A stretch of DNA of 64,000 bases, taken from NCBI GenBank assembly GCA_964035015.1, contig CAXIUP010000282.1, forward strand, positions 65,001 through 129,000, written 5' to 3'. The position numbers were made by a program, and so were the translations under genes. This document shows positions 30,255 to 41,830 of this stretch, one piece after another (the stretch's first letter is position 1; each line of letters starts with the position of its first letter). This DNA is from Corallium rubrum (Eukaryota; Cnidaria; Anthozoa; Scleralcyonacea; Coralliidae). Under the pieces are notes generated by a model, which worked only from the letters and a program-made list of their open reading frames with translations, had not been told where the DNA came from and did not search any database.

Positions 30255-33206
30255 TTATTCAAAAATGTGAGTAGCAATTTTAGTTTGAAAGGACATGAGG
30301 GAGTTGCTCTCCCTAATTTGTTTCGGTAAAGAGTTCCATTTTTGTGCCCCATCAAACATGAAACTTTTTTTCATGCTATTTGTACGTGGCTGTGGCAAGC
30401 AAAGAGTACTTTCAGAATCTCGAAGTTCATAACTGTTCATTTTACTTCTGAAAGTAAATAGATCAGTTAGTGAATTCGGACCCATTTTATTCAACAGCTT
30501 GTACATTAATTTTGACTTAGCCTTTATCCTTTCCGTTTTAAGTGGTTTCCAGTCTAGAGCATTTAGAGCAACCATATGATCTAGATCATTGCTCATATTC
30601 ATTATGAGTCGAGCAGCTCTGTTTTGGAGCTTTTGGAGGCGTTTGGATTGTGTTTCACCAAACACGTCCCATACTTCACAGCAGTAAGTAAAGTATGGAC
30701 GAACAATAGAATTATATACAGAAACAAGTGTATCTTTCTCAACAAATTCTTTCATTCTACGAAGAGCTGATATTCCTGATGCTATTTTCTTGCAAATGTT
30801 ATCAGTATTATTCTTCCAAGATAAACACTGGTCAATAGTCACTCCAAGAGTTTTGCAAACATAAATTTGTTTAATTGGTTTGTTTTCTATGACAACGTTT
30901 AGCCGCTTATTTGAAATACTTTTTATCATTGGTTTAGATCCAATTAATATAAATTCAGTTTTGGCCACATTTAAACTTAGTTTATTGGCAGTTAACCATT
31001 TCCTTAGGTTTTCTAAATCAGAATTCATAGCAGCTTCAACATCATTTATAGATTCTCCAGCAACTGTTAGGTTTGTGTCATCCGCAAACAGTCGTGGTTT
31101 TGTTTTGTTTAAACAATGAGGCAAGTCATTAATATATAACAAAAAGAATAAAGGCCCTAAAATTGAGCCTTGTGGCACACCACATTTAATGAACCGCTGT
31201 GATGAAATAGTTCCGTTTACCTGGCATTTCTGAGTTCGATTCATCAAGTACGATTTTAGTAGGGATAGAGCATCTTTTTTTACACCATAACATTCTAGCT
31301 TTTTTAGTAAAATCTGGTGGTCAACAGTATCAAATGCCTTTTTTAGGTCAATGAGTACTGTTAAGTTAAATAATTTTTTGTCAATATTCATATACCAGCT
31401 ATTTGTACAGTCTAATAATGCTGTAGCAGTTGAATGAAATTTGCGAAATCCAAATTGGCAATCATTAAGTAGTTTAAATTTGGTCAAATAATCATATAGT
31501 TGGTCATATAAAATTCTTTCCATAACTTTGCTTACAGTTGGCAAGACAGAAATTGGTCTGTAGTTACCAGGTAAATTTTTTTGGCCATTCTTATAAAGAG
31601 GTGATACCCTTGCCATTTTCCATTCATCTGGAAAAGTGCATAGTGTAATAGCCTGATTATAGATATATGTTAATGAACTGGAGACAGCAGGTGCTGCTAG
31701 TTTTAAAATTTTACTTGAAATCTTGTCAATGCCAGTGGCTTTTGCACTAGAGAGGCCACACAGGAGATGATAAACTTTGTTGGTAGTAATCGACTCAAAT
31801 GCTGTGAATTCTGATTTACCTTTCTTAATATAATCTTCGAAATTGAATTTTGAGGTGTCAATTTTGCTAGCTAGGTCAGAACCAATATTTGAGAAAAATT
31901 CATTGAAGCCTTCAGAAATGTCTTCAGCATTTGTTAAATTTTCCCCACTTATATTTAATTCATTTACTTTTGTTGGTTTGTTTTGTCTGCCTAGTAAGTT
32001 GTTTATTGTTTTCCAAGCCTTTTTTGGATTATACTTTTGACCAGCGATTCGTTTGGAGTAATAATCTTTTTTGGCTTTTCTCAGTTCTATATTTACCTTA
32101 TTTCTGGTTTCTTTATACACTATCCAATCTCCTTCAAGGTTTTGTATAATGGCTTTTCTCTTAAATTTATCTCTTTTATTTATAAGATTTTTTATCTCAC
32201 TAGTAATCCAAGGGACTTTTTTGGATCTGATCTTTTTTTGTTGAATAGGTGCATGCTTATTTAGTACTTCCTTAAACAGTTTCTTCCAAATCTCCCACAT
32301 AGAATTTGGATTATCTGCGAGAAAGTACACATATTCCCAATGTTGACTAAGCAAGTCTTCAACAAATTTTTGGCTGTCAAAGTGTTTCATATTTCTAATT
32401 TCCACTATGTTTTCATCTTGCTTTTCAGAAGCACGAATTTTTCTGATGACATATATCAAACTGTGATCACTGATTCCTGTATGAATAACACCAGAGTCTG
32501 AGATTTTTTCTGGTGTATTGGTAACAAAATGATCAATGAGGCTGGAAGTTGTCATGGTTACCCGTGTAGCTTCCTTAATTAATTGTGATAATTGATACAA
32601 TTCATACAGTGATTTTATTTTCTTGGTTTGTGTATCAGACTCTGTTTTAAGTATGTTGCAATTTAAATCACCAAGAATATACATTTCCTTATTTTCATCA
32701 TCAATTGCTTTGATTAAATTTTCAAATTGTTCAAAGAAATCTTGTGATGAATTTGGTGGTCGATAAATAGTTGTAACAAAGAATGGTCGACTATGGGGTT
32801 TCATAATTTCAACACAAACTGCCTCCAATTTAGAGGGAATCAGGTCATTTCTTATTTTATAGTTGATGGAGCTACGCAAGTAAATACAGACTCCACCCCC
32901 ATTTCTTGATCTGTCTTTCCTAATAATATCATAGCCATTGAGGTCAACAGTACCATCAGTTATACTTAGATCAAGTCGTGTCTCATTAAAACCAATCAGG
33001 TCAATGTGTTTGTTGGACATTGAGTAACGTATTTCATCAATCTTTTTAGGCAGACTGACAATATTGAGAAAAGCCATTTTAAAACCTTTTTCATTGGGAA
33101 TAGAATTAAGGCTGGTGAAAAAATCGCTACCCACATTTTCATTTGACAGATCTATATCAACTACTTTCTCAGTACTTGACTGACGTATTTCATATAGTTT
33201 GTCCAC
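30255..33206 (-). CDS. LINE ORF2: AP endonuclease and reverse transcriptase
   Basis: Open over 983 codons. Residues about 40-265 are an apurinic-type endonuclease: LNIVSLPKKIDEI, GFNETRLD (catalytic Glu), GGGVCIYLR, TTIYRPPNSS, ILGDLNCN and SDHSLIY (catalytic Asp-His). Residues about 490-790 are reverse transcriptase: NYRPISVLPTVSKVMERI, LIDLKKAFDTVDH, GVPQGSILGPLFFLLYINDL, LFADDTNL (catalytic Asp pair) and TLGVTIDQCLSWK. A C-terminal domain follows. It nicks the target and copies the element RNA in place. The frame begins at a GTG; the first in-frame ATG is at 33077 and the true start is uncertain. It overlaps ORF1 by about 46 bases, so translation may depend on reinitiation or coupling. Confidence 0.9.
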   Translation of the reverse strand: MDKLYEIRQSSTEKVVDIDLSNENVGSDFFTSLNSIPNEKGFKMAFLNIVSLPKKIDEIRYSMSNKHIDLIGFNETRLDLSITDGTVDLNGYDIIRKDRSRNGGGVCIYLRSSINYKIRNDLIPSKLEAVCVEIMKPHSRPFFVTTIYRPPNSSQDFFEQFENLIKAIDDENKEMYILGDLNCNILKTESDTQTKKIKSLYELYQLSQLIKEATRVTMTTSSLIDHFVTNTPEKISDSGVIHTGISDHSLIYVIRKIRASEKQDENIVEIRNMKHFDSQKFVEDLLSQHWEYVYFLADNPNSMWEIWKKLFKEVLNKHAPIQQKKIRSKKVPWITSEIKNLINKRDKFKRKAIIQNLEGDWIVYKETRNKVNIELRKAKKDYYSKRIAGQKYNPKKAWKTINNLLGRQNKPTKVNELNISGENLTNAEDISEGFNEFFSNIGSDLASKIDTSKFNFEDYIKKGKSEFTAFESITTNKVYHLLCGLSSAKATGIDKISSKILKLAAPAVSSSLTYIYNQAITLCTFPDEWKMARVSPLYKNGQKNLPGNYRPISVLPTVSKVMERILYDQLYDYLTKFKLLNDCQFGFRKFHSTATALLDCTNSWYMNIDKKLFNLTVLIDLKKAFDTVDHQILLKKLECYGVKKDALSLLKSYLMNRTQKCQVNGTISSQRFIKCGVPQGSILGPLFFLLYINDLPHCLNKTKPRLFADDTNLTVAGESINDVEAAMNSDLENLRKWLTANKLSLNVAKTEFILIGSKPMIKSISNKRLNVVIENKPIKQIYVCKTLGVTIDQCLSWKNNTDNICKKIASGISALRRMKEFVEKDTLVSVYNSIVRPYFTYCCEVWDVFGETQSKRLQKLQNRAARLIMNMSNDLDHMVALNALDWKPLKTERIKAKSKLMYKLLNKMGPNSLTDLFTFRSKMNSYELRDSESTLCLPQPRTNSMKKSFMFDGAQKWNSLPKQIRESNSLMSFQTKIATHIFE

Positions 33207-34330
33207 TCTTTGTTCCGATGTCCTGCTAGCTGAAAAGAAGCCTGATCACTCCTTGCCTGTATTGGTCTAGCATAACTAGTTCTAGTGGACTTTAAGAAAG
33301 TGCAAAAGGCACTCCCTAAAGCTCTATCCCCTACATTGTTCAAATGCAAATTTGAGTTGTTCAACAATGATTTGTTTATATCACTGTTATTAATATAATA
33401 AATATTTTGCTCTAAACATAAATTTGAAATTAAATTATTATAATATTCTATTTTACTTGATGGAACTCGTCCATCGTACCTTTTGATCACACTGGATACA
33501 GCTACTCTTTCTGCTTGGTGCTTCACTTCTTCAATGAGCTTTTCCATGTTTGTTGCCACCTTGTCTGCATTCTCTCGCACCAGATCATTGGTTCCAACAT
33601 GTATTATGATGGTATCATACTGGTCATCTTGGCAATTCTCTTTGAACTTTTGGGTTAATTGAGATACCGTGGCACCACTGTACGAGTGGCAAACAGACTT
33701 GCCTCTTGCTGCTCGCCCAATCTTCTTGTCATCTATATGTTTTACCATAGAGTCACCGATGACCAGTGTTGTCTTCTTGATGGTATTTTCTGGTTTCTTT
33801 GGGTGTCGAGGTGTTTGTTTGTTGATGCCGATGGTGTTTGTTGGTTGCTTTGGCTGTTTAGGCTTTCTTTGTTTTCCTTCCGGCTTCTTCACTTTATGGA
33901 ACTTCTGTTTCTGTTTATTCCTGTAGTCATCTATTTGTATGGTGACGCTATCAGCTTCGACTGGCAGGTTGTTTCTCTCAGCAACAGGATTTTCATCTTC
34001 CAGAGTGGCAAAACGATTCTCAACCGTTGTTGTAGCAATAGGGGTTGTGGGAATCCTGGTGCTCTGTCTTGATTCAACTTGAATCCACTCATTTTGTTTG
34101 ATGTCCAACAATTTCTTAATGTTTTCATTTTCTTCTTTTAACACTGTCACAGTTGATTTCAAACTCTGGATCTCAGCTGCCATTAGATCGTTTTTTGTAA
34201 CCAGCTCCGTTTTCACAATTATTTCATTTTCCGAGCTTTCCTCGAGTTTATTTAGTCTAGCAAGTACGAGCTCGAGCTTAGCTTCTAAATCAGAGTAAGA
34301 TTCGTGTTTTTCGTCGAGAGGCAATGACAT
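33161..34330 (-). CDS. LINE ORF1: coiled coil plus SGNH esterase domain
   Basis: The first ATG is at 34330 (389 codons); the frame extends a few codons upstream only from a GTG. Residues about 10-100 are a Leu/Glu-rich coiled coil, followed by a Lys/Pro-rich linker. From about 185 there is an SGNH hydrolase: VIGDSMVKHI (nucleophile Ser), YSGATVSQL, IIIHVGTNDLV and a late LHLNNVGDRAL (catalytic His). Esterase-type ORF1 proteins are known for CR1/L2-clade LINEs and are thought to act as RNA chaperones or membrane-linked factors in the element RNP. The frame is intact. Confidence 0.85.
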   Translation of the reverse strand: MSLPLDEKHESYSDLEAKLELVLARLNKLEESSENEIIVKTELVTKNDLMAAEIQSLKSTVTVLKEENENIKKLLDIKQNEWIQVESRQSTRIPTTPIATTTVENRFATLEDENPVAERNNLPVEADSVTIQIDDYRNKQKQKFHKVKKPEGKQRKPKQPKQPTNTIGINKQTPRHPKKPENTIKKTTLVIGDSMVKHIDDKKIGRAARGKSVCHSYSGATVSQLTQKFKENCQDDQYDTIIIHVGTNDLVRENADKVATNMEKLIEEVKHQAERVAVSSVIKRYDGRVPSSKIEYYNNLISNLCLEQNIYYINNSDINKSLLNNSNLHLNNVGDRALGSAFCTFLKSTRTSYARPIQARSDQASFQLAGHRNKEWTNYMKYVSQVLRK

Positions 34331-35469
34331 ATCTCCTCGCACGTGGTCGACTGATTCTTCGAGAATTTTGTCTTCATTCGCTTCAGTTTCCTCTTGGGCA
34401 TGGATTTGCAGACTATTTAAAAGTTTGTTATCACAATCTTTTACTACCTCGATCTTTTTGAGTGAGTGAGTGAGTGAGCTTTCTCGTCTTGGGTGTGTTT
34501 TGTTGGTTCACAGACATAGTTATTGGGCAGTAATGTCGCTGGCAAGTATCTTGATATTATTATATACACTTACAATCGCACACGCCGTTCATTAAGTGAA
34601 CTTGCAGGTGACACTTTCTAGGTAAACATGAAGCTGTGTAATTAAAGGCGAAGAGACTTGCCATACTGACCGCTGTTTCTTTCTTTGCTTTCCTGATGTC
34701 TGATCACTCGTCTCGGACGTGTTCTGTGTGTTCACAGACATAGTTATTGGTCAGTAATGTTGCTGGCAAGTATCTTGATATTATATACTCGACATATGAA
34801 CGCTGTGTACATGTGTGGAAATACGTTAATAAATACAGGCAATCGTGTTTTGTTATTGCAAATTGTGTTTTCTATCGGAGAATTGGATTGCGTTTTGACT
34901 TTTGACTTTTGTCTGTGACCAATGTGTTTAATAGATTTTAGACCTTAGCACTGCATAGCACTGTGATTTTGCAGTAGCCCGAGTGAACGCCTGACCAGGC
35001 GTCTTGTTATAAGATAATACCATGATTGACTCAGTTTCTTTTACTATAAAGTAAGCAGTATATTTACCTAGACGATCGACAACAAGCGAACGTACCAAGG
35101 AGCTATTTAAAATGCACACACTCAATGAGATTATATTAAAGCTAGTGAAGCAGTTGAATCACATCGAGTTTATTTGGCATAACTTTATTAACACAACAAT
35201 ACGTAATCCAGGCAAATTACAAATACTGAAATTATCTCAATACATTTAAAGTTTTCCCACGAAAATGAATGTCAAGTGTCAACACAGCATATTTACCTGT
35301 CCTTTGCAAGTTGTCAATTCTGTTTTCAACGTTGTTTTACTTGTTTATGCCTCGCTCATCTTGAAGATAGTTTCCAATAGGCAGCAATCTGATAAAGATT
35401 GTGACCATGATAAAGATTGTGACCGTGAAATGTCTTTCAGATAATATCGCTTAATTTCGCTTGAGTGTA

Positions 35470-36216
35470 GTTTGGCAAATCGGCAAAAACAGGAAACGCG
35501 GACGCCAATCGCATTGTTAAAGAATATGATATTTTTTAGTTATATATGTCTGTTTTAGACTCTGGTAACATATGCATTCATGCGTCTCAATAAATCAATG
35601 TTCAACGCGTTTTTTTGAATAGGTATTGCATACGTCTACATGTAACATAAACAATGCCAAGCACGGTGGATTTCTGCGTGTAAACTTATAGCTAAAACAT
35701 CTTGGCCGAGCGCCTATAAACCTAACCGCACCTAAACACTTGAAACATTTAATAGTTAAAAGGGCATTCAGATTTCAGAAAGATCTTTAATCCGAAGCCA
35801 AACAAGCGCTCACACTGTTTCTTCGCCCTTGGAAAGCTTGTCGTTTAGGCGACAAAGTCGAAGTGCGTTCCGGAATTATTATAGTAACACCTTGTGTGGT
35901 TTTATTACGTGATGCTGTATTGAACACGAGAAAGTATACTATGTATAAATGTGCAGTCACCGCGCGCTTGTATTTATAGTATAAAACAACAATACATACA
36001 TCCGACAGACCATCAGCCCACTGTGAGCTGTCGACTTTTCATCATATTTCTTGGCGTCTTGTGATTGCGTGAAAATATTCATTACCTGAAGCAAAACTCA
36101 ACTTTTATCTCCCATTCGTTGTTCGTGTTCACGTTTGTTATAAATAAGACTTCTGAAGTACGCTGATTCGGACTATTGCTATTGGTCTGCGTTGATCACG
36201 TGATTGACGAAAACAT

Positions 36217-36270
<54 letters not shown>

Positions 36271-36590
36271 CCGCGCTCATGACGCAAAATAAATAGGTAC
36301 GCAATGCGTACATGCGGATACTGGTTTTTATTTGGTCTACAGATAATGATTGAACAACGTAAATTGTTCACCAAAATATACTGAAAATGCTTGATAACCT
36401 TGTGACATATTAGCATATGCTCTCACGTATCATCTAGAATCGACAATAATTATTAATGTTTAAATGCCTTTAATAACTTAACAAGATAAATGCTTAATTC
36501 TAGCCCTTACTTAAACTCCAACCCAATCCCTAACCCAAGCCCTGCCCCAACCCTAATCTTAACTGTAATCTTAAAATGACAATTTTAGGT
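35470..36590 (+). repeat. Long dispersed repeat, copy A
   Basis: Runs from GGCAAAAACAGGAAACGCGG to AACCCTAATCTTAACTGTAA. It includes a (CA)n run at 36215-36268 and a part (36310-36590) that serves as the empty-site reference for the 18-kb insertion. An inverted copy is at 60790-61720 and a direct copy starts at 36590. No coding frame. Confidence 0.7.
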
Positions 36591-37439
36591 AAATTGGGAA
36601 AAGCGGGAAACCCGGTCACTAATCACATTGTTAAAAGAATGTGATAATATATCGCTTTCGTTCTAATCTATTCTTTACTGTCTACATTAGACTCTGGTAA
36701 CACATGGATTGATTTGTCTCAACAATGATCAACGCGCTTTTTGAATAAGTACTTTATACGCCTACATGTAACTCAAGCAGTACCAAATACAGTTGATTTC
36801 TGCGTATATACAGACAATCAGATGGCCGAGGGCCTAACATGTCAACAGTACACTTGAAACATTAGTTAACAGGCTATTCATACTTCATAAAGATCCTGGT
36901 TCGAACCCAAACAAGCACTCGCTCTGTCTTTTCGTCCATGAAAAGCTTCTCGTTTTAGCGAGAAAGTTGAAGTGCGTTACGAAATAATTATAATAACACT
37001 TTGCATGTATGGTTTTATTATGCGATGCTGAATTACTGAACACGAAAAAGTATTGCATGTAAACGAGCATTGACCGCGCGCTTGCTTTAGTATATTAAGA
37101 TAACAGTGAATACATATAATATCATAACCTAAAAGCTATGAAATGCATACTATCTGGTATATAGGTATATTGTTTAGAAAGCAGTCACTGATTTGCAAAA
37201 ATTGACAAAATCGTTTAAACTTTACTGTATATCGACAGACCAGTAGACCACTATCAGCTATCAACTCGTCGTGGATATTTTCGTACATGCGGATACTGGT
37301 GTTTATTTGGCCTACAGATAATGATTGAACAACGTAAATTGTTCGTTAAAACATACTGAAAATGCTTGATAACCTTGTGACATATCAGCATATGCTCTCA
37401 CGTATCATCTAGAATCGACAATAATTATTACTCGGGCTA
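36590..37439 (+). repeat. Long dispersed repeat, copy B left part (split by the 18-kb insertion)
   Basis: Tandem to copy A and about 80-90 percent alike by eye (GGGAAAAGCGGGAAACCCGG, then TTTGAATAAGTACT and TTCGTCCATGAAAAGCTTCT). It stops at ATTATT, 37439. The text that should follow (AATTTTTAAATGCCTTTAAT) appears at 55524. Confidence 0.75.
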
Positions 37440-37859
37440 CTATGGTAGACCAAGTCTAGGTTTCGGCTCCGTTTTTTTCCCCCGTTTTGTCTATGTTTCG
37501 AAATGGCAATCATTACGTCATCCCGTCAGGCTTTGCGAAACTGAGGCGTGCTAAAATGCTAATCTTCATGAGTTCTTTCTTGGCTTTCCTGATGTGCTGT
37601 TCACTGAAATATACTTAATTCTTGATCAGTAATGTCGCTGGCAAGTATCCTGATCTTATTTATATACGCTCACAATTCTATGGCAATATATACCATTCAA
37701 AATACTTTAACGTATCTATCTTGTCATCAAAGTTCCATTTTACGCTGAAATTGAATTTTACTTATCAAACAAACCGGTTACGTGCAATATTCCTATCACT
37801 GTTGTACGATTGAATTAATCCTATGCAAAACAGGAAGTCATTAATTGGTTTCATGTTTT

Positions 37860-38050
37860 ACCTATGTAAAATTACGTACGTAAAATTATCCAGGCAGAGC
37901 AGTGTTTACCTATGTAAAATTACGTATGTAAAATTACGTATGTAAAATTACGTATGTAAAATTACACATGTAAAATCACATATGTAAAATCACATATGTA
38001 AAATCACATATGTTAAATCACATATGTAAAATCACATATGTTAAATCAGC
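37860..38050 (+). repeat. Minisatellite, ~15-bp ATGTAAAATTACGT / ATGTAAAATCACAT units
   Basis: About eleven imperfect units drifting from TTACGT to TCACAT types. A similar TACGTATGTAATTTA motif recurs near 54080-54150, close to the other end of the 18-kb block. Confidence 0.8.
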
Positions 38051-41000
38051 ACATGAAAGTCGTAAGATCGTATGCGCAAAGTTGCCATTACCTATGTGAA
38101 ATTACGTTTTTCTCTGTTGATGCATATATGATGACAGGTATATATGTAAAAAGAATATGCTGTATAGTATCTTTTTTTCGTTTAGTTTATTATTTAACTA
38201 TTAAGTTTATTTAATTTATTTTCCTGTTTTATGAACAAGAAAGATATTAGCCTGCGAAAGTAGCCGGCGTACTTTAATTTTGGCTCGTTCCTTCCCCACA
38301 AATCGAACGAAATCAGATAAAATACGAAAATGACAAACTCGAACGCGTATTTTAACAGGAAAAAAACAACAAATCTGATTCGTGTTAGAATGAATCACAG
38401 ACAGCCTAATTACTAATATACAATGGTGTACGTGCTTCCATGTTTTTAATTGTATTTTTTTGTGTTAATTTTCACAAAAAATTCACACAAAACTATAATG
38501 CCACTGTGGCCACTGTCAGATATGTGATCGTTTTAGTTAATAAACAAAAAAGATACATAAATATTATACAATACCATTTAAAGTTTTCATGTCAAACACA
38601 AATGTTTTGTATGAAGACGTTCGTGTAGAAGTAGAGAAACACACAAATTTTACATTTGGAATTGACATTGCAATATTAAAGTAATTTGATGTAATTTCCA
38701 AGTTTATTTAACAATAATCAAAATTCTTAGTTCTTCTTCTTCTTCTTCTTCTTCTTCTTCTTCTTCTTCTTCTTCTGGGAACTTCGGGTTTTATGTTCTC
38801 TAAACACATATTTATAATGTGTTTCTTTCTTAAAATTGTTTATGGCACAAGAATCATCACTCTCCTATTGGACATTATATAGCTTATTGTCTTCAATTTT
38901 GCCACTTTCAAGAAGTCATCATACGGCCACATTAGCCGAATATGATTTGCGTCCTGCTCAGATCAAATCCTGTAAAGTAGAGAAAGAGCATGTCCCCCAA
39001 CTGTCATACCATAAGTGGAAATTAGCAGAATTAATTTTTCCATGGGGGTTTTAACGAGTTATCTCACAGCCAAAGTAGTCTATAATCAATCTTCACAGTA
39101 GAATTGTCCTACTTCAATACACTGCAACATGCACTGTGCATGTCTGTTTGATAATTAGCTCAATAGCTCACTGCCACTGGATATCCATTTTCTCTACAGC
39201 GATCAGAAGGTTGCTGCCCTGATTCCAACCTAGGAACACGAAGAAATAGATTGTAAGAACAAGAACTGTTCACAGTATTCAAATGTTAAAACACTGATTT
39301 CAAGAAAACACTAATTTCAATTTGTTTTTCACATTTTAATTTTGCATCTGCAAGATAAAAACAATTTTGAAGAAAACAAACAAAAACAGATACTATATAT
39401 ATGAAATGATATTTAGCATAAGTTAATTGTTATGGTAATAAATGTGTTTCTACAAAATGGCCAAAACTGGCGGCCACATAATCCTGTCCCCCATCTGACT
39501 AATTCATTAATCATTCGATAAAGTTAAGTGTGCTGGACAACTTATTGTTGTGAATTTGATTGTTTTTTGAACATACGATAAGAAATAGGATTATTTAAAA
39601 AACCCATTCAAAGTCAACAGGATGTTGTTGAACCTCAAGGTACCTGAGAACAAATTTTGGACATTTTTTGGCATTCCCCCTCTGGCAAGTGCTGCCCCCC
39701 CTGAGAAAATTTGGCTTCATATGCCTCAGTTAAGCTGGCCCCCCTAGGTTTTTCGTGGCCCCCCCTTGACCAAAAATCATGGCTATACGCCTCTGTATAT
39801 GTTTTGCTGCCCATGTGCATGGCTACGTGGCCAAGGGTTCTAAAAGAAAGAGTGATGTATCATTTTGTGACCTTCACCAACAATGACTAGTCGAGGGAAT
39901 GGGGAGATTGTCAATATTTTGTAACCAGACAGGTATTTCAGAATTATCCTCAGAAAAACATGAGAACATTTCATGATTGGCTGTTCAGTACTCGTGATTC
40001 AGATCCCCGCTCAACCTGTTGAGCCATTGAGCCACACAATAACACTGACTGCAGATTGCTGGCGAGTTTTATCCAAGTCTGTGACTAATCCCTGGGTGTA
40101 TATGACAACACTTATATATTACCTGTGCGACCCCAATGCCAGGGGCATATTGGATGGAGACAATTATATAATACATATTTTGATCCTCAACCGATTTTGA
40201 TCCTCAATGGTAAGCAAGGTATGTGGATTGTATTCCACTGGAAATGTCATCCAGATTTAGTTATATGATTGTGGCTAAGCAATTGCTAAGCTGACTTTGC
40301 TCTCTTTTGACCAATTTCATCTAACTTTGACATTTTATAATCTCATTTTTACATTTTTAGGTCGGGAGAGTAACTCGCCTTCCCTTCCTCGCGTTTGACT
40401 TCTGAGTCAAGCGTTGAAACATTTAAACGCATAAAATTATAGAAACTACACTTTGTATCTACTTGTGATGACTTACCTCATAGCTTCTGATTAAGATTAT
40501 CTTAAAGTTATATGTATTTCTTTGCCATATTACAAGTCCATTCCAGACTTGCTATTTGCGCTTGGCAAAAAAATATTTATGGCGTGCGTGGTCACTTATG
40601 TCACTGTGATTTGGCACGTGATGGATGACATCATCACGATCTTATTTAATTATATTTATGCAACAAGATGCAAAAAACAATTTCAATTCCTAATTTTGTA
40701 GGTGATTTATAGATTGTTTGAAAACAATGACTATCTGTGATGTATTAATTATGTACCACAACAATGTAGGAATCTGTAATGAACTGCTGCAATTTAATAT
40801 AAATTAAGGCCTTTGTTGACAGATATATTACAGATAGGCGTGAACTCATCTGGCGCATTAATAGACTTGTAATCTGTAACTCTTATTTATTGTCATGATC
40901 AATGCTTATCCTATCTTGAAGCAACTAGCATGAAGTATATATGTCGCAACGGCCTATACTATTTCCAGAGCTTTCCTCTATTAAAGAAGAACACATAACC

Positions 41001-41415
41001 AGTTATTCCTTTTTACATTTTTTCCATGTTTGCAATTTGCGTTCACACTGCCAGCGCGCGTAAAAAACGGTAAAACAAGACAAGGTTTCAGAATCTGTCA
41101 AGTAATGTTGCAACTTCCTATTTTGCAGCTTTAAATTTTACCCTTCGATATGTTGAAATTGGTCTGACTGGTCTTATGTATATTGTGCGATCCGATCGCC
41201 ATCTGTTCTGTACCATATTAGCTGTCAACCGTTGTTGTTGCTCTTCTAGTGGTTCCAAAACTGACCTGTTCTCGAGTGTCGGGTTTAAAAATACAAACTC
41301 TTCTCCGTTTCTAGAATATAATTATTTAACAATTGAATCGGTTTTATTTGTTCTTTCTAGAGATGTATCTACGATACATCCCAAGAAAACCGATAATTAA
41401 AAAATGCAAGGCTAT
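38051..41415. other. Gene-poor part of the 18-kb block
   Basis: Contains (TTC)n at 38729-38777 and poly-C-rich text near 39670-39770 (CCCCCCTGAGAAAATTTGGC and similar), a known style of dispersed repeat. A weak tRNA-like A box (TGGCTCAATGG, minus strand) lies near 40025. No supported gene. Confidence 0.4.
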
Positions 41416-41688
41416 ATGTAAGAGTTAATTACCGAGAACCAAGGCTTTTAGCCAAATATATGCAGCCCGAGGGGCCGCAGGCCTCGAGTTTATTTGGATA
41501 AAAGCCGAGGTTACAGGTAAATAAATGACTTATTTAATAGTTGAGGAAGTTTTTTAAAAACATATAAAACATAAAGGTAGATATATTTCCCTGACCAACA
41601 GGGCTCTATATAGACATTCCCTGGTCAATGCGGCCCCTTGGGCTGTATTTGGCTAAAAACATCGGTTCTTGGTAATTAACTCTGACAT
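41416..41688. mobile_element. 273-bp MITE with ~60-bp inverted ends
   Basis: ATGTAAGAGTTAATTACCGA at left pairs with TTGGTAATTAACTCTGACAT at right. GGCTTTTAGCCAAATATATG..GCCC pairs with GGGCTGTATTTGGCTAAAAA. GC-rich GGCCGCA blocks are on both sides. Confidence 0.65.
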
Positions 41689-41830
41689 TAAAGCATAAAT
41701 TGATCAGTTAAATACTGAAATGTATCTTATTTATACTTCAATAGACAAGACCTCTGGACAAGACGGGTATAATTATTCAACATTGCTGTCAGATGTCAAA
41801 TACAATGAATAATGCAAATTCAAAATACAT

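Larger units (their letters stand above)
29937..34458 (-). mobile_element. CR1/L2-type LINE, near full length, both ORFs open
   Basis: Minus-strand element: short 5' part (34458-34343), ORF1, ORF2, and a 3' part of about 300 bases with AATAAAGTTTTTCCTATCC ending in TATCC repeats at 29937. It sits between (TGAG)n tracts inside a Helitron-like element. The integrity of both frames suggests a recent insertion. Confidence 0.85.
29635..35008 (+). mobile_element. Helitron2/Helentron-like non-autonomous element hosting a LINE
   Basis: The 5' end begins ACTCGGGCTA directly after ATTATT. The 3' end holds the complement TAGCCCGAGT (34975-34984), then a hairpin (ACGCCTG-AC-CAGGCGT, 34987-35002), then TCTTGTT. 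Inverted ends set asymmetrically, with a hairpin beyond the inner 3' copy, are the hallmark of Helitron2/Helentron elements. There is no Rep or helicase frame. The interior outside the LINE is about 0.9 kb and includes two direct copies of CAGTAATGT.GCTGGCAAGTATC (near 34530 and 34755). The ends are shared with 37440-55523 and with the end at 62514. Confidence 0.65.

Noticed and set aside
41640-41665. Similarity of GGGCTGTATTTGGCTAAAAA to the satellite unit (GGCTGTATTTGGGCTAAAAA)
   Set aside because: Only about 20 bases match and neighbours do not; probably chance or too short to interpret.
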